From: Voacanga thouarsii
Lineage: Eukaryota; Streptophyta; Magnoliopsida; Gentianales; Apocynaceae
Assembly: GCA_026120185.1 (NCBI GenBank)
Contig: JANUWF010002208.1
Coordinates: 2,666,001-2,730,000 of the forward strand
DNA length: 64,000 bases
Reading direction: 5' to 3'
The notes under the pieces were generated by a model. That model did no database searches, was not told the origin of the DNA, and was given only the letters and a program-made list of their open reading frames with translations. Positions 25,237-36,026 of the stretch are shown here, piece by piece (position 1 is the stretch's first letter; every line of letters starts with the position of its first letter). A program made the position numbers and the translations under genes.

Positions 25237-25492
25237 TTAAAAAAAAGAATAAATAAATTAATTAAGATACCTCAAGACTATTCCAAATAAACAAATAAAT
25301 TGAATTTTGTAATATGGATCTGCATAGTTCAATTATATATAGGAGAAAAAAGATACATTGCTGATTTAATCCAATTTAAAGAATTACAAGGATAAGAAAA
25401 ATAAAAATATTAAACATCTTGTGGAATGGTACTTGTAAATGTATTTGTAAAAGAAAGTATCAATCATTTGTACACTGTAATAGGTTATCTAT
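25237..25492. other. Probable 5' region or intron of the FAR1-related pseudogene
   Basis: AT-rich sequence without coding signal between the FAR1 DNA-binding domain frame and the 41-bp repeats. On the minus strand it is upstream of the first recognised FAR1 module. Confidence 0.3.
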
Positions 25493-25657
25493 GAATGTAT
25501 TGACATGGAAAGTAATCCCATGAATGACTTAAGATTGTATTAATATAGAAAGCAATCTCATAAACATGACCTACGGATGTATTGATATGGAAAGCAATCC
25601 CATGATCATGAGCTACAAATGTATTAACATGGAAAACAAATACATTTACACTGTAAT
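25493..25657. repeat. 41-bp tandem repeat, four units
   Basis: Units begin near 25493, 25533, 25575 and 25617 with the pattern RATGTATTGATATGGAAAGC followed by AATCCCATGA. They are imperfect but evenly spaced by 40-42 bp. The minus-strand 66-codon frame across them simply reads the repeat. Confidence 0.8.
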
Positions 25658-27479
25658 CATTTGCATAACTTATTCTCACAAACACATAAGCATGAATATT
25701 AATCTAAAAACTAAGATTATATTGGAAGTATTTTCTTGAAAATAACGTACATACTTGCTCCTCTTGAAAAAACAATGAGAGTGACACCGAAATTTTAAAG
25801 AAAAAACTTACCTACAACTCTTCAATGAACGCTTCCATTTTTTCGGTACAATAGATGACCCATTTTGTTGCAACAACACTATACACTTTAGATTTTCCGA
25901 GAGTTTAGTTCTACTTCTGGCGTTGTGAGAAAAGGCTTCTCTATTTTGAAGAAACTACTCAGAAAGCCGTCTCTGTTTTGAAAAAACTACAGAGAAAAGA
26001 GAAGGTGGAAACATACACAGATGTCTTTTGTTTTTGTTTTCTTTGATTAGGGTGGGTCTTTGAAAGTTTGGGAACTTAGAAAATTAGAGAAAAGTACAAG
26101 TTATTGGAGAGTGTGTCATAGCTGGCTTAGAGCTGAGCCATGAGCTGGGCTAAGCTTGGGCCAAAACAACGTCGTTTTGGTCTTATTTTTTGACTTACGA
26201 CGTGACTTCTTCTCTACCACACAATTCGACCAACAATGAATCGTGTCCATGAAATTGCTGCACAATTTCCACGGTAGAATTGCGTGATCCCAAATCTAGA
26301 AGCGATGTAGCCCAATAAAGAGTATATATTTTATCAATTAATAAACAACTCCTCCAATTTATGTCTTGTCTAATTATTAAAAAAATAATTGTTAGATATT
26401 TTAAAATGTTGAAAAATTACTAATTTAAATTTCACCCCTCTCGTAAAAAAATAGCTTGATGACTAAGTCTAAATTTTGAAAAAAAAAAGGGAAATATTTA
26501 CATAAATTTAATCTTTATGGATATTTTTATATTAAAATTTTATACATTACATGTTATACTGTTAGAAAATATATAATTTTTTTAATCTACACAATATACC
26601 AAAATAGAGTTTTATTTATTTCAAGAAAAGAGGCTAAGTCCTGGCCATGAAGCTTTAGCCAAATATATAATGACTATCAAAAGTATGTTCTTGAGCTGTA
26701 TGGAAAAAAAATTACTAGCATTGTCATCATTTTGATAGGCAAAACAAGTTGTACGCTATGAGAATGAGGAACACAAACATATTTTATCATAGCAATAAGA
26801 GCTCCTCAAGCCTTTTGCCGCTGAAAGTCCAAAACTTTATGCAAAAGCTTGCCTTTTTGTGCCTCTTTAGTATATGTATATATATATTTATATGTCTGTA
26901 TTTGATGCAGTTTCCTATGAGAATCCAAGGTGGCAGAGTGCATGCGCACTTTTTTCCCCCTTATTCCTTTATTTGGGTAATATTTGTTTTTAAGTAGTCT
27001 AAAAAAAATGTGAAATTTGTAGTCTTTCTAAAATTTTAAATTATGAATCATATATTCGATTCAACTCTATTTTACTTTAATTATTTTACTATTTTTTTAG
27101 ATAGATACTTTGGTTTGTTTCTTAAATCACAAAAAAAAAAACTAGAATATAATTAGATTCATATATATCATATAGATTATAAACATAATAAGAGAATAAA
27201 GAGAGAATTCAAATTTTATTATGTATAAATAAAATCGTACTCTCTTTATTTATGCAACCAATTAATCTAAAAAATATATATTTTAACTTTATAAAATTCG
27301 TAACTTTGATTTTTTTTAAATAAACTTATTATGAAATTGAATAAATTAAATATATTTTAAAATTTTAAATTGAAAATATCTAGATGATAAGCTTCTGTGT
27401 CATATAGTTGTGGGTGTTTCTTAATAAACTAAGAGAAAGCTGTGTTGTGATCTGTCCACAAACGTAGCACAAATAGCAA
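25658..27479. other. No gene; AT-rich with one ACGT-centred palindrome
   Basis: Contains A/T tracts and short frames without motifs. At 26161-26180, CCAAAACAACGTCGTTTTGG is a near-perfect 20-bp palindrome around ACGT. It lies ~320 bp upstream (minus strand) of the possible first exon of the FAR1-related pseudogene. A bZIP-type ACGT element is possible but unproven. Confidence 0.4.
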
Positions 27480-27673
27480 TGGCTGATGAGTCAGGCCAGC
27501 CAAAATACAATGGATTGCAGGCCAGTTCGTGCCAAGGCACGGGAAAAAAAAAATCATCGGCCCACTTGGGAGAGTCGCTCCCCCCATCTAATTGTGGCCG
27601 TTAATCGGCCACCAATGGAAAACGGCTAGGGGTGGCTGACCAAGGACTATTTTGAGCCTTCATCCCAAAAGTC

Positions 27674-27681
27674 TATAAATA
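27674..27681 (+). promoter_or_regulatory. Possible TATA box of the hAT transposase gene
   Basis: TATAAATA, followed by a C/T-rich leader and then weak coding sequence, lies ~750 bp upstream of the BED-like motif. Assigned by position only. Confidence 0.35.
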
Positions 27682-28559
27682 TCCTTTCAATTTATTCTAA
27701 AACTCACCAAATACTCTATAATTCTCGATTTTCACTCTTTTGACTCTCATAATATTCAATTCTCTCTATTTTCTTTTACAAAAAGTGTTAAAATTGAATT
27801 TGTTGATATATATTTTGAAATTTTTTCAGCCACCTTGTTCAAATTTTGGAAGATCATTGAGAAATGGAATAGTGAATGAGTCAAGTCTTGAAGAAGTAAA
27901 GCTTAAAGTGTTATTATTTATTGACAATCAACTAATTAGTGGTTTTAATCCTATATTCTCATTTTTAACTTTATTAATTGTTTACTTATCTCGATTATTT
28001 ATTTAATTTTAAATTAATTTACGAGTTATTTTTATTCCTTATATTTCATCATTAGTATATTTTTAGATACTTTTTTATTTCATTTTATTTGAACTTTTAT
28101 TTAAATTTTAATTGATTATTCTTGTTTAGTTTATATAAATATTTGAAAAAAAATAGAATCACATAGTTATCATTATTCACAATTATCTACACATTTTAAC
28201 TTCAATTTTAGACTTATAGATTAATTATATAGACCCAGCCTTAATTTAGATGATGAAATAGGTAATGAAGGTAAATGTCCTAGTGTGTACAATAAAATAT
28301 AAGAACTTCCAATCCTAAAAATCCTGAATCTAGTATGGGCGTGCTTAATGAATCTTTGGAAGTTGCAGTGGGAGCAAAAACATTTATGGTCTAGAAAATT
28401 TTGATAAAGATGACGCTAATGATAGGACAATATGTAAAATTTGTAACGGAGGATATACAAAAAAAAAAAAAGAAAGGACAGACAGAAATATTAGATAGAC
28501 ACAAGACGAGGGTGCATAAAAATTAGTATAAAAGCTTACTTAAACAACATTAAATCTAA

Positions 28560-30340
28560 GGCAAATTTGCAGAAATGGTCACTAATCTATTTTACTTGTC
28601 TTAGGATAGTCCTATTTTTTTTTTCAATTTTTGCAATCCTCAATCTATATATTTTAATTTTTTATAGTCCTCACTACCTCAAACACGGTGGAATCCGATG
28701 GGGGATTAACACATATACATTTATGACAAGGGTAAAATTGTCAAATCACATGCTTTTTTAATCATAATCCTCATATTCTTTTCTAGGCAATTCCACAAAC
28801 ACTTGGTGTGCATGACAATTAAGGAACAAAGAAAACACAACATTTTCTTCCTTCTCAATTAGCCATTACCTTCTATTCAAGAAGCCATTGTCATCTTCCA
28901 TTCAAAACTCACACAAAAATTAAAATTATTCAACAAAAAATTCACCTTCATGTTCTTGCCGATTTACTTCTTTCCTCTCAAAATTATTTCTATGCTCAAA
29001 TCTTTAGCATGATACCTGTAAAGACAATAAATATAGTTTGGCCAGTTAATTTCTGAATATTTTTCCGATCATCTTCATCAAATGACCCACAATTTATCAA
29101 CAAAAGCTTTGATCAAAGCGATCATTTTCTCTTCTTCTAATCACATATTGTTAACTAATTATGAATGACGGAAAAAAAAAACTATTTTGGATATTTTCTC
29201 TAATTAATAATTCAATTATATGCATAATGAAGAAATGGCGAAAGGAGGATATGAAAAGGCCATTGCCAGACTACAAAAGCTTCTTAGGTATTGTACAGTT
29301 TCGGTTTTTTATTGGATTGCAAAAGTTTAGCTTAATCAATGAAGCCATTGCAACATTATTCTAACCTCAGAAGTTCCATCAAAAGCATCAGTAATAGAAT
29401 TAGCCTCGGCCTTTTGAGTTCAATTCAGGAGCATCATCCCATCCATCTCACTATCTTTTGGCCTCGCTTTTCTTCTTCTATTTTTTATTTTCACTTTGTT
29501 CATGCATACAATTTAATTTCTTCTCTTTCTTTATGAGAATTTGTAGGATTTAAATTAGATTCCAAAGCCAGTATACTACTACTCTTTTAGAGTCCCCCAA
29601 AACCCAGAGAAGCCCACTCTGATTAGATTCTATTCTATTTTCTTCTTACCCCTTTAATGGATTCTTAAGATTCTTTAGCTGCTCCTCCACCACCGCATCC
29701 CCAAGCCCGATCGTAGTCTATGTAGCACTTGCATCTTCAATTGCCATCGTCTGTCGTGCTAGCGCCCCCATCCCAATCTCAACTCTAATCCGAGCCTCAA
29801 CCCCACCCTAACTCATACTATCTTTAAACTACCATCAACAACAACATCATCATTCACTAGCATCATAACCTATCAGCCCCACGCTTCCCTTTTAACTCTA
29901 TGGTGGCGATATCAATGGCTTCAAAGATTGATTATTCTCATGGTGTTAGGCCATCTTCCCCTACCGTGGTGGTGGTGCCTTCGAATTCAATATTGAGCCT
30001 ATTAAAAAGAAGAGAGTTAGGCCCAAAAAGTACTCCCATGATATTGCAAGTAGTAGCATTGCTCTAGGAATCTCTCCTACGCCTATTACTCCAGTATCTG
30101 TGGTTGTTGACCTAGCCAAAGAAGAGTTGAGGATTTTGATTTAAAAAATGTGATTTGATAATTTTACCCTTGTCATAAATGTATATGTGTTGTGCCCTAC
30201 CTAATTCTGTCATGTTTGAGGTAGTGCAGACTATAAAAAAGTAAAATATATAGATTGAGGATTGCAAAAGTTGAAAAAAAAGATTCAGGACTATCCTAAG
30301 ACAAGTAAAATACGTTAAGGACTATTTATCCAAATTTGTC
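28560..30340. mobile_element. Non-autonomous Mutator-like element (Pack-MULE candidate), 1.78 kb
   Basis: Both ends carry a ~190-bp terminal inverted repeat. The left begins GGCAAATTTGCAGAAATGG; the right, reverse-complemented, begins GACAAATTTGGATAAATAG. They share long blocks such as ATTTTACTTGTCTTAGGATA and GCAATCCTCAATCTATATAT. Flanks are a 9-bp target duplication with one mismatch (TAAATCTAA at 28551-28559, AAAATCTAA at 30341-30349). Long TIRs and a 9-bp duplication are diagnostic of MULEs. There is no transposase inside. The interior includes a Pro-rich, GC-richer segment resembling an AHL gene fragment. The element splits the hAT transposase pseudogene. Confidence 0.85.
29690..30130 (+). 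pseudogene. Captured fragment resembling an AT-hook (AHL) gene
   Basis: Inside the MULE, plus-strand frames give AAPPPPHPQ, then SHGVRPSSPTVVVVPS, then, after a frame change near 29985, EPIKKKRVRPKKYSHD followed by IALGISPTPITPVSVVV. AHL proteins carry an AT hook of the form KKKRGRPRKY followed by G/D residues and a Pro/Ser-rich L.LSP stretch. Here the core Gly-Arg-Pro is Val-Arg-Pro and the frame is broken, so it is not functional. The PPC/DUF296 domain that normally follows is absent. Identification is from motif order only. Confidence 0.55.
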
Positions 30341-31254
30341 AAAATCTAAACTACGAGAGATCGAGTTATAATTTTCAATATGATCATAGAAGAACTAGAA
30401 ATGAGATGGCTACATTTATTATTAAATTATATTACCTTTTACTTTTGGGAAAAATCCACATTATGAAAAATTCATACATGTATCTATACAATCTACATTT
30501 AAAAGTATTTTTAGAACAACATTAAACAGTGATATAATAAATTTAGACAAGGAGGTGAGAGAGTATTTTATTGCCATATTTGATTCTTGTAATTGAAAAT
30601 TTGCTCTTACATATAATAGTTAGACTGTAGTCACTCAAGAAGCTTATTTGTGTATTATATGTCATTGGATTGATTGTGAATGTCTTATGTAAAAAAGAAA
30701 TATTTGTTTTAAATTATTCAAATATCTACATTCAGGTAATAATATTGTTAGAATGGTTATTCAAACATGTCATGATTATTATAGGATATTGAACAAAATT
30801 ATTTTTATTTCTTTAGATAATTTTGAAGAATACTATGAGCCCTATGTTAGATGGTATTTTATTTCATATTAACTAGAAGTACTTGTCATATACTTAATAT
30901 GTGTATTCAGGAAGGATATAAATATATTGATAATCTTATTAGTACAATTAGAAATGTTATTTTATTTATTAAAATTTCTCCAATTAGAACTCAAAATTTT
31001 AAAGTTTTATGCCAAAAACAAGGTCTTTCTTTTAAAAAATTTAGATAAGATGTTCAAACTAGATAGAATTCAACTTCTGAATTGTTTGAAAGTGTTTTAC
31101 CTTTCCGAAGTCAACTTATTGAATTTTGTAACAATAATAATTTTCAACTTGAACTCACAAATGCTTATTTCGAAACATTTATTATGGTTTCATCTTTTTA
31201 ATTTATTTTTAAAGAAGTAACCGAACTTTTGTTAGGATCTTACTATCCTACTCT

Positions 31255-34200
31255 TGTTGTTTATTGTTGTGTGTGCTTTCATGTAATAGGAAAAATTCAT
31301 TCAAAGCTCAATCAAGTTTTAATTTAAAATATCAATTTAACCCACATAACAAACAAACCTATGCAAGTATATCCATTAGGTAGTATAGCATTATATTGGT
31401 AAGTATCGATGAATCCTTAGGAACCGTATCAACTACCCCTACTTCGACTTTTGTTTCATTGTTCAATCAACCAAAATAGGGAAATAAAGTTACTAATATT
31501 ATTAATTCTAGCTAATTATTAATGAGCACAATAAGAATATATCAACCCAATCACAAGATAGAGTCTAGAAGATCACAAGAGCAAGATATAAGTAAGAAAA
31601 GGAGATTAGTTATGTAATTAAAGTGGATTTCCTTAAATAAAATCAAATATCAAACATCACTCAATCAATTGAATTAAAATCTGAGTATTGGCAAAGGATT
31701 CCCCAAAATGTAAAACCCACTCTTTCTCAAATAATAAGTTTCCTATTCTTGAGACCAACTCATAAATATCTCTATCATACAAATTAAATCCAAGGAGCAC
31801 TAAAATCAAAGGCCTATAATTCTAAAGCCAAAAAGATATAAAGTCTTTATCTCTACATGACCTAATATCTCCATCTACTATCAAGTTTTCATCCCCCAAA
31901 TTCTTTCTCAAGTTCATCAAGGGAAAACAAATTTATTGAACCAATACAAATAGGTACCTATCTTATAAATCCTTTCTCAAAGTTAATACAAGAGAATAAC
32001 TCAATCAATCAATTTAATCAAATAAGCCTAAATGATAGACTACTTAAACAAGTTCAATTAATCAAACAATAATCTAATACAAGATCAAATTATAGTAAAA
32101 CCCTTTAATTATAATTAGATCTAAGTAATATAAATATCACCAAATCAAAATTACAAAGTAAAAGTAAAGAGAAAACTATAGACAAGTGCTATTTTTCTAC
32201 TTTGGGTTCTTTTTTGGGATGCTCCTTTTCTCCATCAATCTTGCTTTGATATTCTTTTCTAGCTATCCTTGATGTTCCACGAGGTTTTTCAGATGTAAAT
32301 CTTGTATGGCTTTCCTCTGAAAGGACCCTATTGATGGGTATTTATAACTTTCTATTAAAAATTCTTAAAATCTACAAAACATAGGTTAACTGCAATGTTG
32401 CACGATGCCGTTGAAAGTACTATGCAGGTCACCGTGCATGCTTTGTATTAATGGTATCAACTCTCAAATGATGTCATGAAACTTGACCTTCACTGTGTGA
32501 TATAATCTTGCACGGTGGGATCCAATGTGATATGTGTTGGAAACTATGCCCACTAAGATTGTATTTTTAATATAATTTTGATTAAATTAATAAAAGTTTT
32601 ATTCTCATTAATTATTTGTATTTTTGCATTTTATCTTGTGCACGATTTTGCTGGAAAAAACATATTGTGTTTAAGTAAGTGAACTATGTAAATGGGGGTC
32701 TTTCAGAGTAAGGTATGGATTATGGGTTACTTAACCCATAAATTGGCAATCTTAATCAGATGATGAGAATAGGAATCTCACAATGATAAGGTTATTATGT
32801 TATGAATTTCACATGGAAAATGGCTTACCTTTAGCCAGTGAGTAGTCTTCTCACTTCATAACATAAGCGTACTTTGAATACGTAGAACTGAACCTGTAGT
32901 AGTAGTTTCTAAAAGTACTATATGGTAGAAACTCAAACTACTATTGCTACAGTGTGGATTATACCCTACCACTTGAGTATGAGTCGGTGGTATGACGAAG
33001 TTATAAGCGTATACTTTTATATACTATAGTTGAGGTCCTATTGTAGGACTAATATACTTGTATGTTGGGTATATATGACTAGTTATTTAAGATAAATTTG
33101 TACAAGATAACTTCTACGCTATATTATCCATTGTGACTGTTTGAATGATCTAATAATCTAGGACTCTGGGGAACATAACTTGAATGTTTGCTATAGAGTA
33201 GTTCCCTTGGAAAGCAGGAACATTCCAAGAAGTTGTGGATCATTGGACTAGAGGTCTAAGGATGGTAGATGTCATTTAGAAAGGTGTTAGGACACTCTTC
33301 CTCTCTGAATGTAGATGTTACGTAAAATGGTATATTTATCATAACACCTGTAGGTGAGAGAGACATTGCTAATGCAATATTGTCTTTAGTGTGAATATTT
33401 TTTTATGGTAATATCAAAAAATATTTAAAATACAAAATAAAAAATATTTTTATAGTAGGAGTATTTTGGTCATTTTAGTAACTAAGGCTAGTCCTGATAG
33501 CTTTGGGATGAGGAATTAGTTTTAAAAAAATAGATTTTATTTTATTCAGGTAGTCTACTTTTATTTATTAGGTTAGAATAAAATAAAAGGTCTAAAAATA
33601 GAATTAATTAATTTGTTTAGTAGGGTAATTAATTATTTAGGATTTGAGCCCGGTTTGAATAATTAAAATTAACTCATGCCTAAACTAAAATAGTCTATAG
33701 TATTGGATTGGTTTATTTGGGTTGTATAATTAATTATTGGGGATATTTGTTTGGTCCTAATTAATATAATTAATTTGGCCCAATAATCTAGACCAAGGGT
33801 TCAGTAGGCTAGGCTCGAGCTTGTTTAGCTTAAGGCTAACCGGTTTAGTAGAAGGTTGAGTAAAGCATGTTGGTTCAAAATTTTCAAAACTCCCGGATGA
33901 TAGCTAGAGGTTAGACTTTTGGATTGATAGGAACTTTTCAAGGCTACTGAGGGTTACACATGAGCTTCCTCTTTGCTTTTTAATTCTTTTTGATTTTCTT
34001 TGTGTATCGGTCCTTAGCTTTGATAGAGAAATGGAGAATTGTTCATCTTGATACTGCGCTTTAGCAGATAGTCAAGAGACTGTAAAAGGCTAACTCTTCT
34101 TCCATTTTGGTTTTCACCGAGTCTTCAGGCAAAGGAATATTTCGAAAGGCTAAGAAGTCGGCATTCAAGCAAGTAAGAAAGAGCAAGAGGTTAGCGGGAT

Positions 34201-34709
34201 GGTCACCACAGACTACGATACAAGCTCCTGTGTTTGATTTGCCTTCATCATCAACTAATCCTACGCAACCAAAGCAGCCAGTTTTAAGAAAATGTAAAGG
34301 TATAACCTCTTCCATTATGTTATTTTTACTGCTTCTATTTTTTTATGTTTGCTGCATATAACCTTCAATATGCAAGGCACAATCGGCTCTCAAAAGTTTG
34401 ATACTTTTAGAACTCCAAAATGCACAGTTCGTGGATGGTGGATGACACAGCACCATGAAGTCCCAATAGTTTGAATCTGAAGTTCAAGTGATGACATAGT
34501 ACCACATAGGACAATCTCGACAATGCAGTGTAGGCTTCTTAAAACTCTTTTGCAATTCTTTTCACTTTTCTTCCACTTTTAATCTCAAATACTTGCAAGC
34601 AAAACATTAAACAAGAAGAAAATAGGGGGATAAAACAATCTTTAACAAATTTCTAAAGACTTTAAAGCACACATGATATATAAAATATATATATCATGAG
34701 CAATTATCA
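31255..34709 (-). mobile_element. 3' LTR of the minus-strand gypsy element (with nested solo LTR)
   Basis: On the minus strand the LTR begins TGATAATTGCTCATGATATA at 34709 and ends ...AATAAACAACA at 31255. Removing the nested solo LTR (32535-34368 plus its 5-bp duplication) leaves ~1.6 kb, which aligns with the plus-strand LTR at 57451-59015. The adjoining 34710-34740 reads on the minus strand as a GAGGACAAGAAAAAGC ... AAGTATGGGAAG purine-rich tract, the usual PPT context of Tat/Athila elements. A TATA box equivalent to 57957 is at 32332-32338 (minus). Confidence 0.8.
32535..34368 (+). mobile_element. Solo LTR (TGTTGGAA...CCTTCA), target duplication ATATG
   Basis: 1834 bp starting TGTTGGAAACTATGCCC and ending ATAACCTTCA, flanked by ATATG on both sides (32530-32534 and 34369-34373). 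The related gypsy LTR at 57.45-59.0 kb contains the same target without the insertion (reverse complement GATATGCATAGC near 57764-57775), an empty site proving precise insertion. A related copy starts at 37551. Near its 3' end a plus-strand frame of 84 codons (34107-34361) with a basic KAKKSAFKQVRKSKRLAG segment is open; its meaning is unknown. Confidence 0.9.
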
Positions 34710-36026
34710 CTTCCCATACTTAAGCTTTTTCTTGTCCTCAAGCAAATAAAAACTAAATACCACAAGCAAATAGCTTTTCTCATAAAATAAATTTTCACAA
34801 GATAAGATTTTTGAAAGGAGTTTGGCTAATATGGTAAAGATAGTATCTTTCTTTTGATTTAAGAATCTAATCTAACACCTAATTGGCCAAACCAATTTTT
34901 GTATACACTAATATATTAAAATAGATATAACTAAAGCCATCGGAGTTAAATTAAACAAATTTATACTTATTCAACACATTCCACCCTATTTCCTAAGTCC
35001 AAAATACAAACCAAGTGATTCATATACGTAGAAAATAATGAGTTAACTTAAGTTCTCTGACTTCCAAAGCTACTGCAATCATAAGTAGTAAACAGAGGAT
35101 TGGTCCATATGCTCATTTTTGCAGGGTAATGTAAATGCCTAGTAGAGATGAATAAATAAAGATTTTTCATTTTTACATTACACTCATTAAACTCTCATTT
35201 TCTTTTAGGGTAAGGTAATACAAATTCCTAGTAAAGATATTTTAATAATAATTTTTCAACTTTTGCATTAACTTACTTTATTCCTTCATTTTCTTACCTC
35301 AATCCACATTTACTTAAACCTAGAGTTAGGGCTAGCTAGAAGGTCATATAATATAAATAAGTTAAAATTCCCAACTTATACTTCATTACAAGTTTCTATC
35401 CATTCCCAAGAGACGAAGTGTTACAATGTTTACTAAAATATAAATAAGGTTAATACAAATTCCCAAAAATTAGTCATTTCACACCTAATATATAAGTTTA
35501 TCCAAAAATAAACTCATCCAAAAAGGGGTTAACTAAATTCTCATGCTAAAAGAAACATAATAATAATACTATCAAAGCCAAACTTTTCCAAAAAATAAAA
35601 AAATTTAGCCAATTTTCAAGAAAATTTGCAAGATTTTGCACTACCCTAAAAAATCCACAAAGATAAAAGGAATTTATAGAGATTATCAACCAACCTCTCC
35701 CCGACACTTAAAGTAGAGAATGTCCTCATTGGACAACAACACGTGAAATATTAAAAAAAAAATGTAATGGGACTGAAAAGGATAAAGATGGAAAAGTAAG
35801 ATAGTACTCCCCAAATGAATAGAAGCACCAATGTGATCATTAGAAAAAAGAAGAAGATCATCCATAAAGAGGAAGTTATCTACAATCATAAAAAATAATA
35901 AAGTACCAAGTAAGAGAATTAAAGTGCAATAGAACAAAATAAGGTCTAGAGTCAATTGTCATAACAAAACAAATTACTTAAGCATCGTAAAGAGATAATA
36001 AAATCCTATCAATAAACGAAAAAAAA
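34710..36026 (-). other. 3' non-coding region of the gypsy element
   Basis: Long AT-rich region between the end of pol and the 3' LTR on the minus strand. Tat/Athila elements commonly carry such a region. The minus-strand 89-codon frame at 35686-35955 is Leu/Phe-rich and lacks any motif. Confidence 0.5.

Larger units (their letters stand above)
27480..31254 (+). pseudogene. hAT-superfamily transposase pseudogene, interrupted twice
   Basis: hAT transposases carry an N-terminal BED zinc finger, an RNase H-like DDE core with an inserted helical domain, and a C-terminal dimerisation region. A BED-like Cys pair (ICKICNGGY) is at 28430-28460. After the MULE inserted at 28560-30340, the frame shows core blocks at 30540-30720 (LDKEVREYFIAIFDSCNWKF ... 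THWIDCEC-like, ICFKLFKY). It then shows the conserved CHILNMCIQEGYKYID block at about 30885-30932, DVQTR, stop, NST at about 31048-31075, and LLGSYYPTL just before 31254. Stops and frame changes occur throughout. The C-terminal dimerisation domain is missing because a minus-strand gypsy LTR begins at 31255. hAT terminal inverted repeats were not identified; 27480-27640 is unusually GC-rich and may hold the 5' end. Confidence 0.75.
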
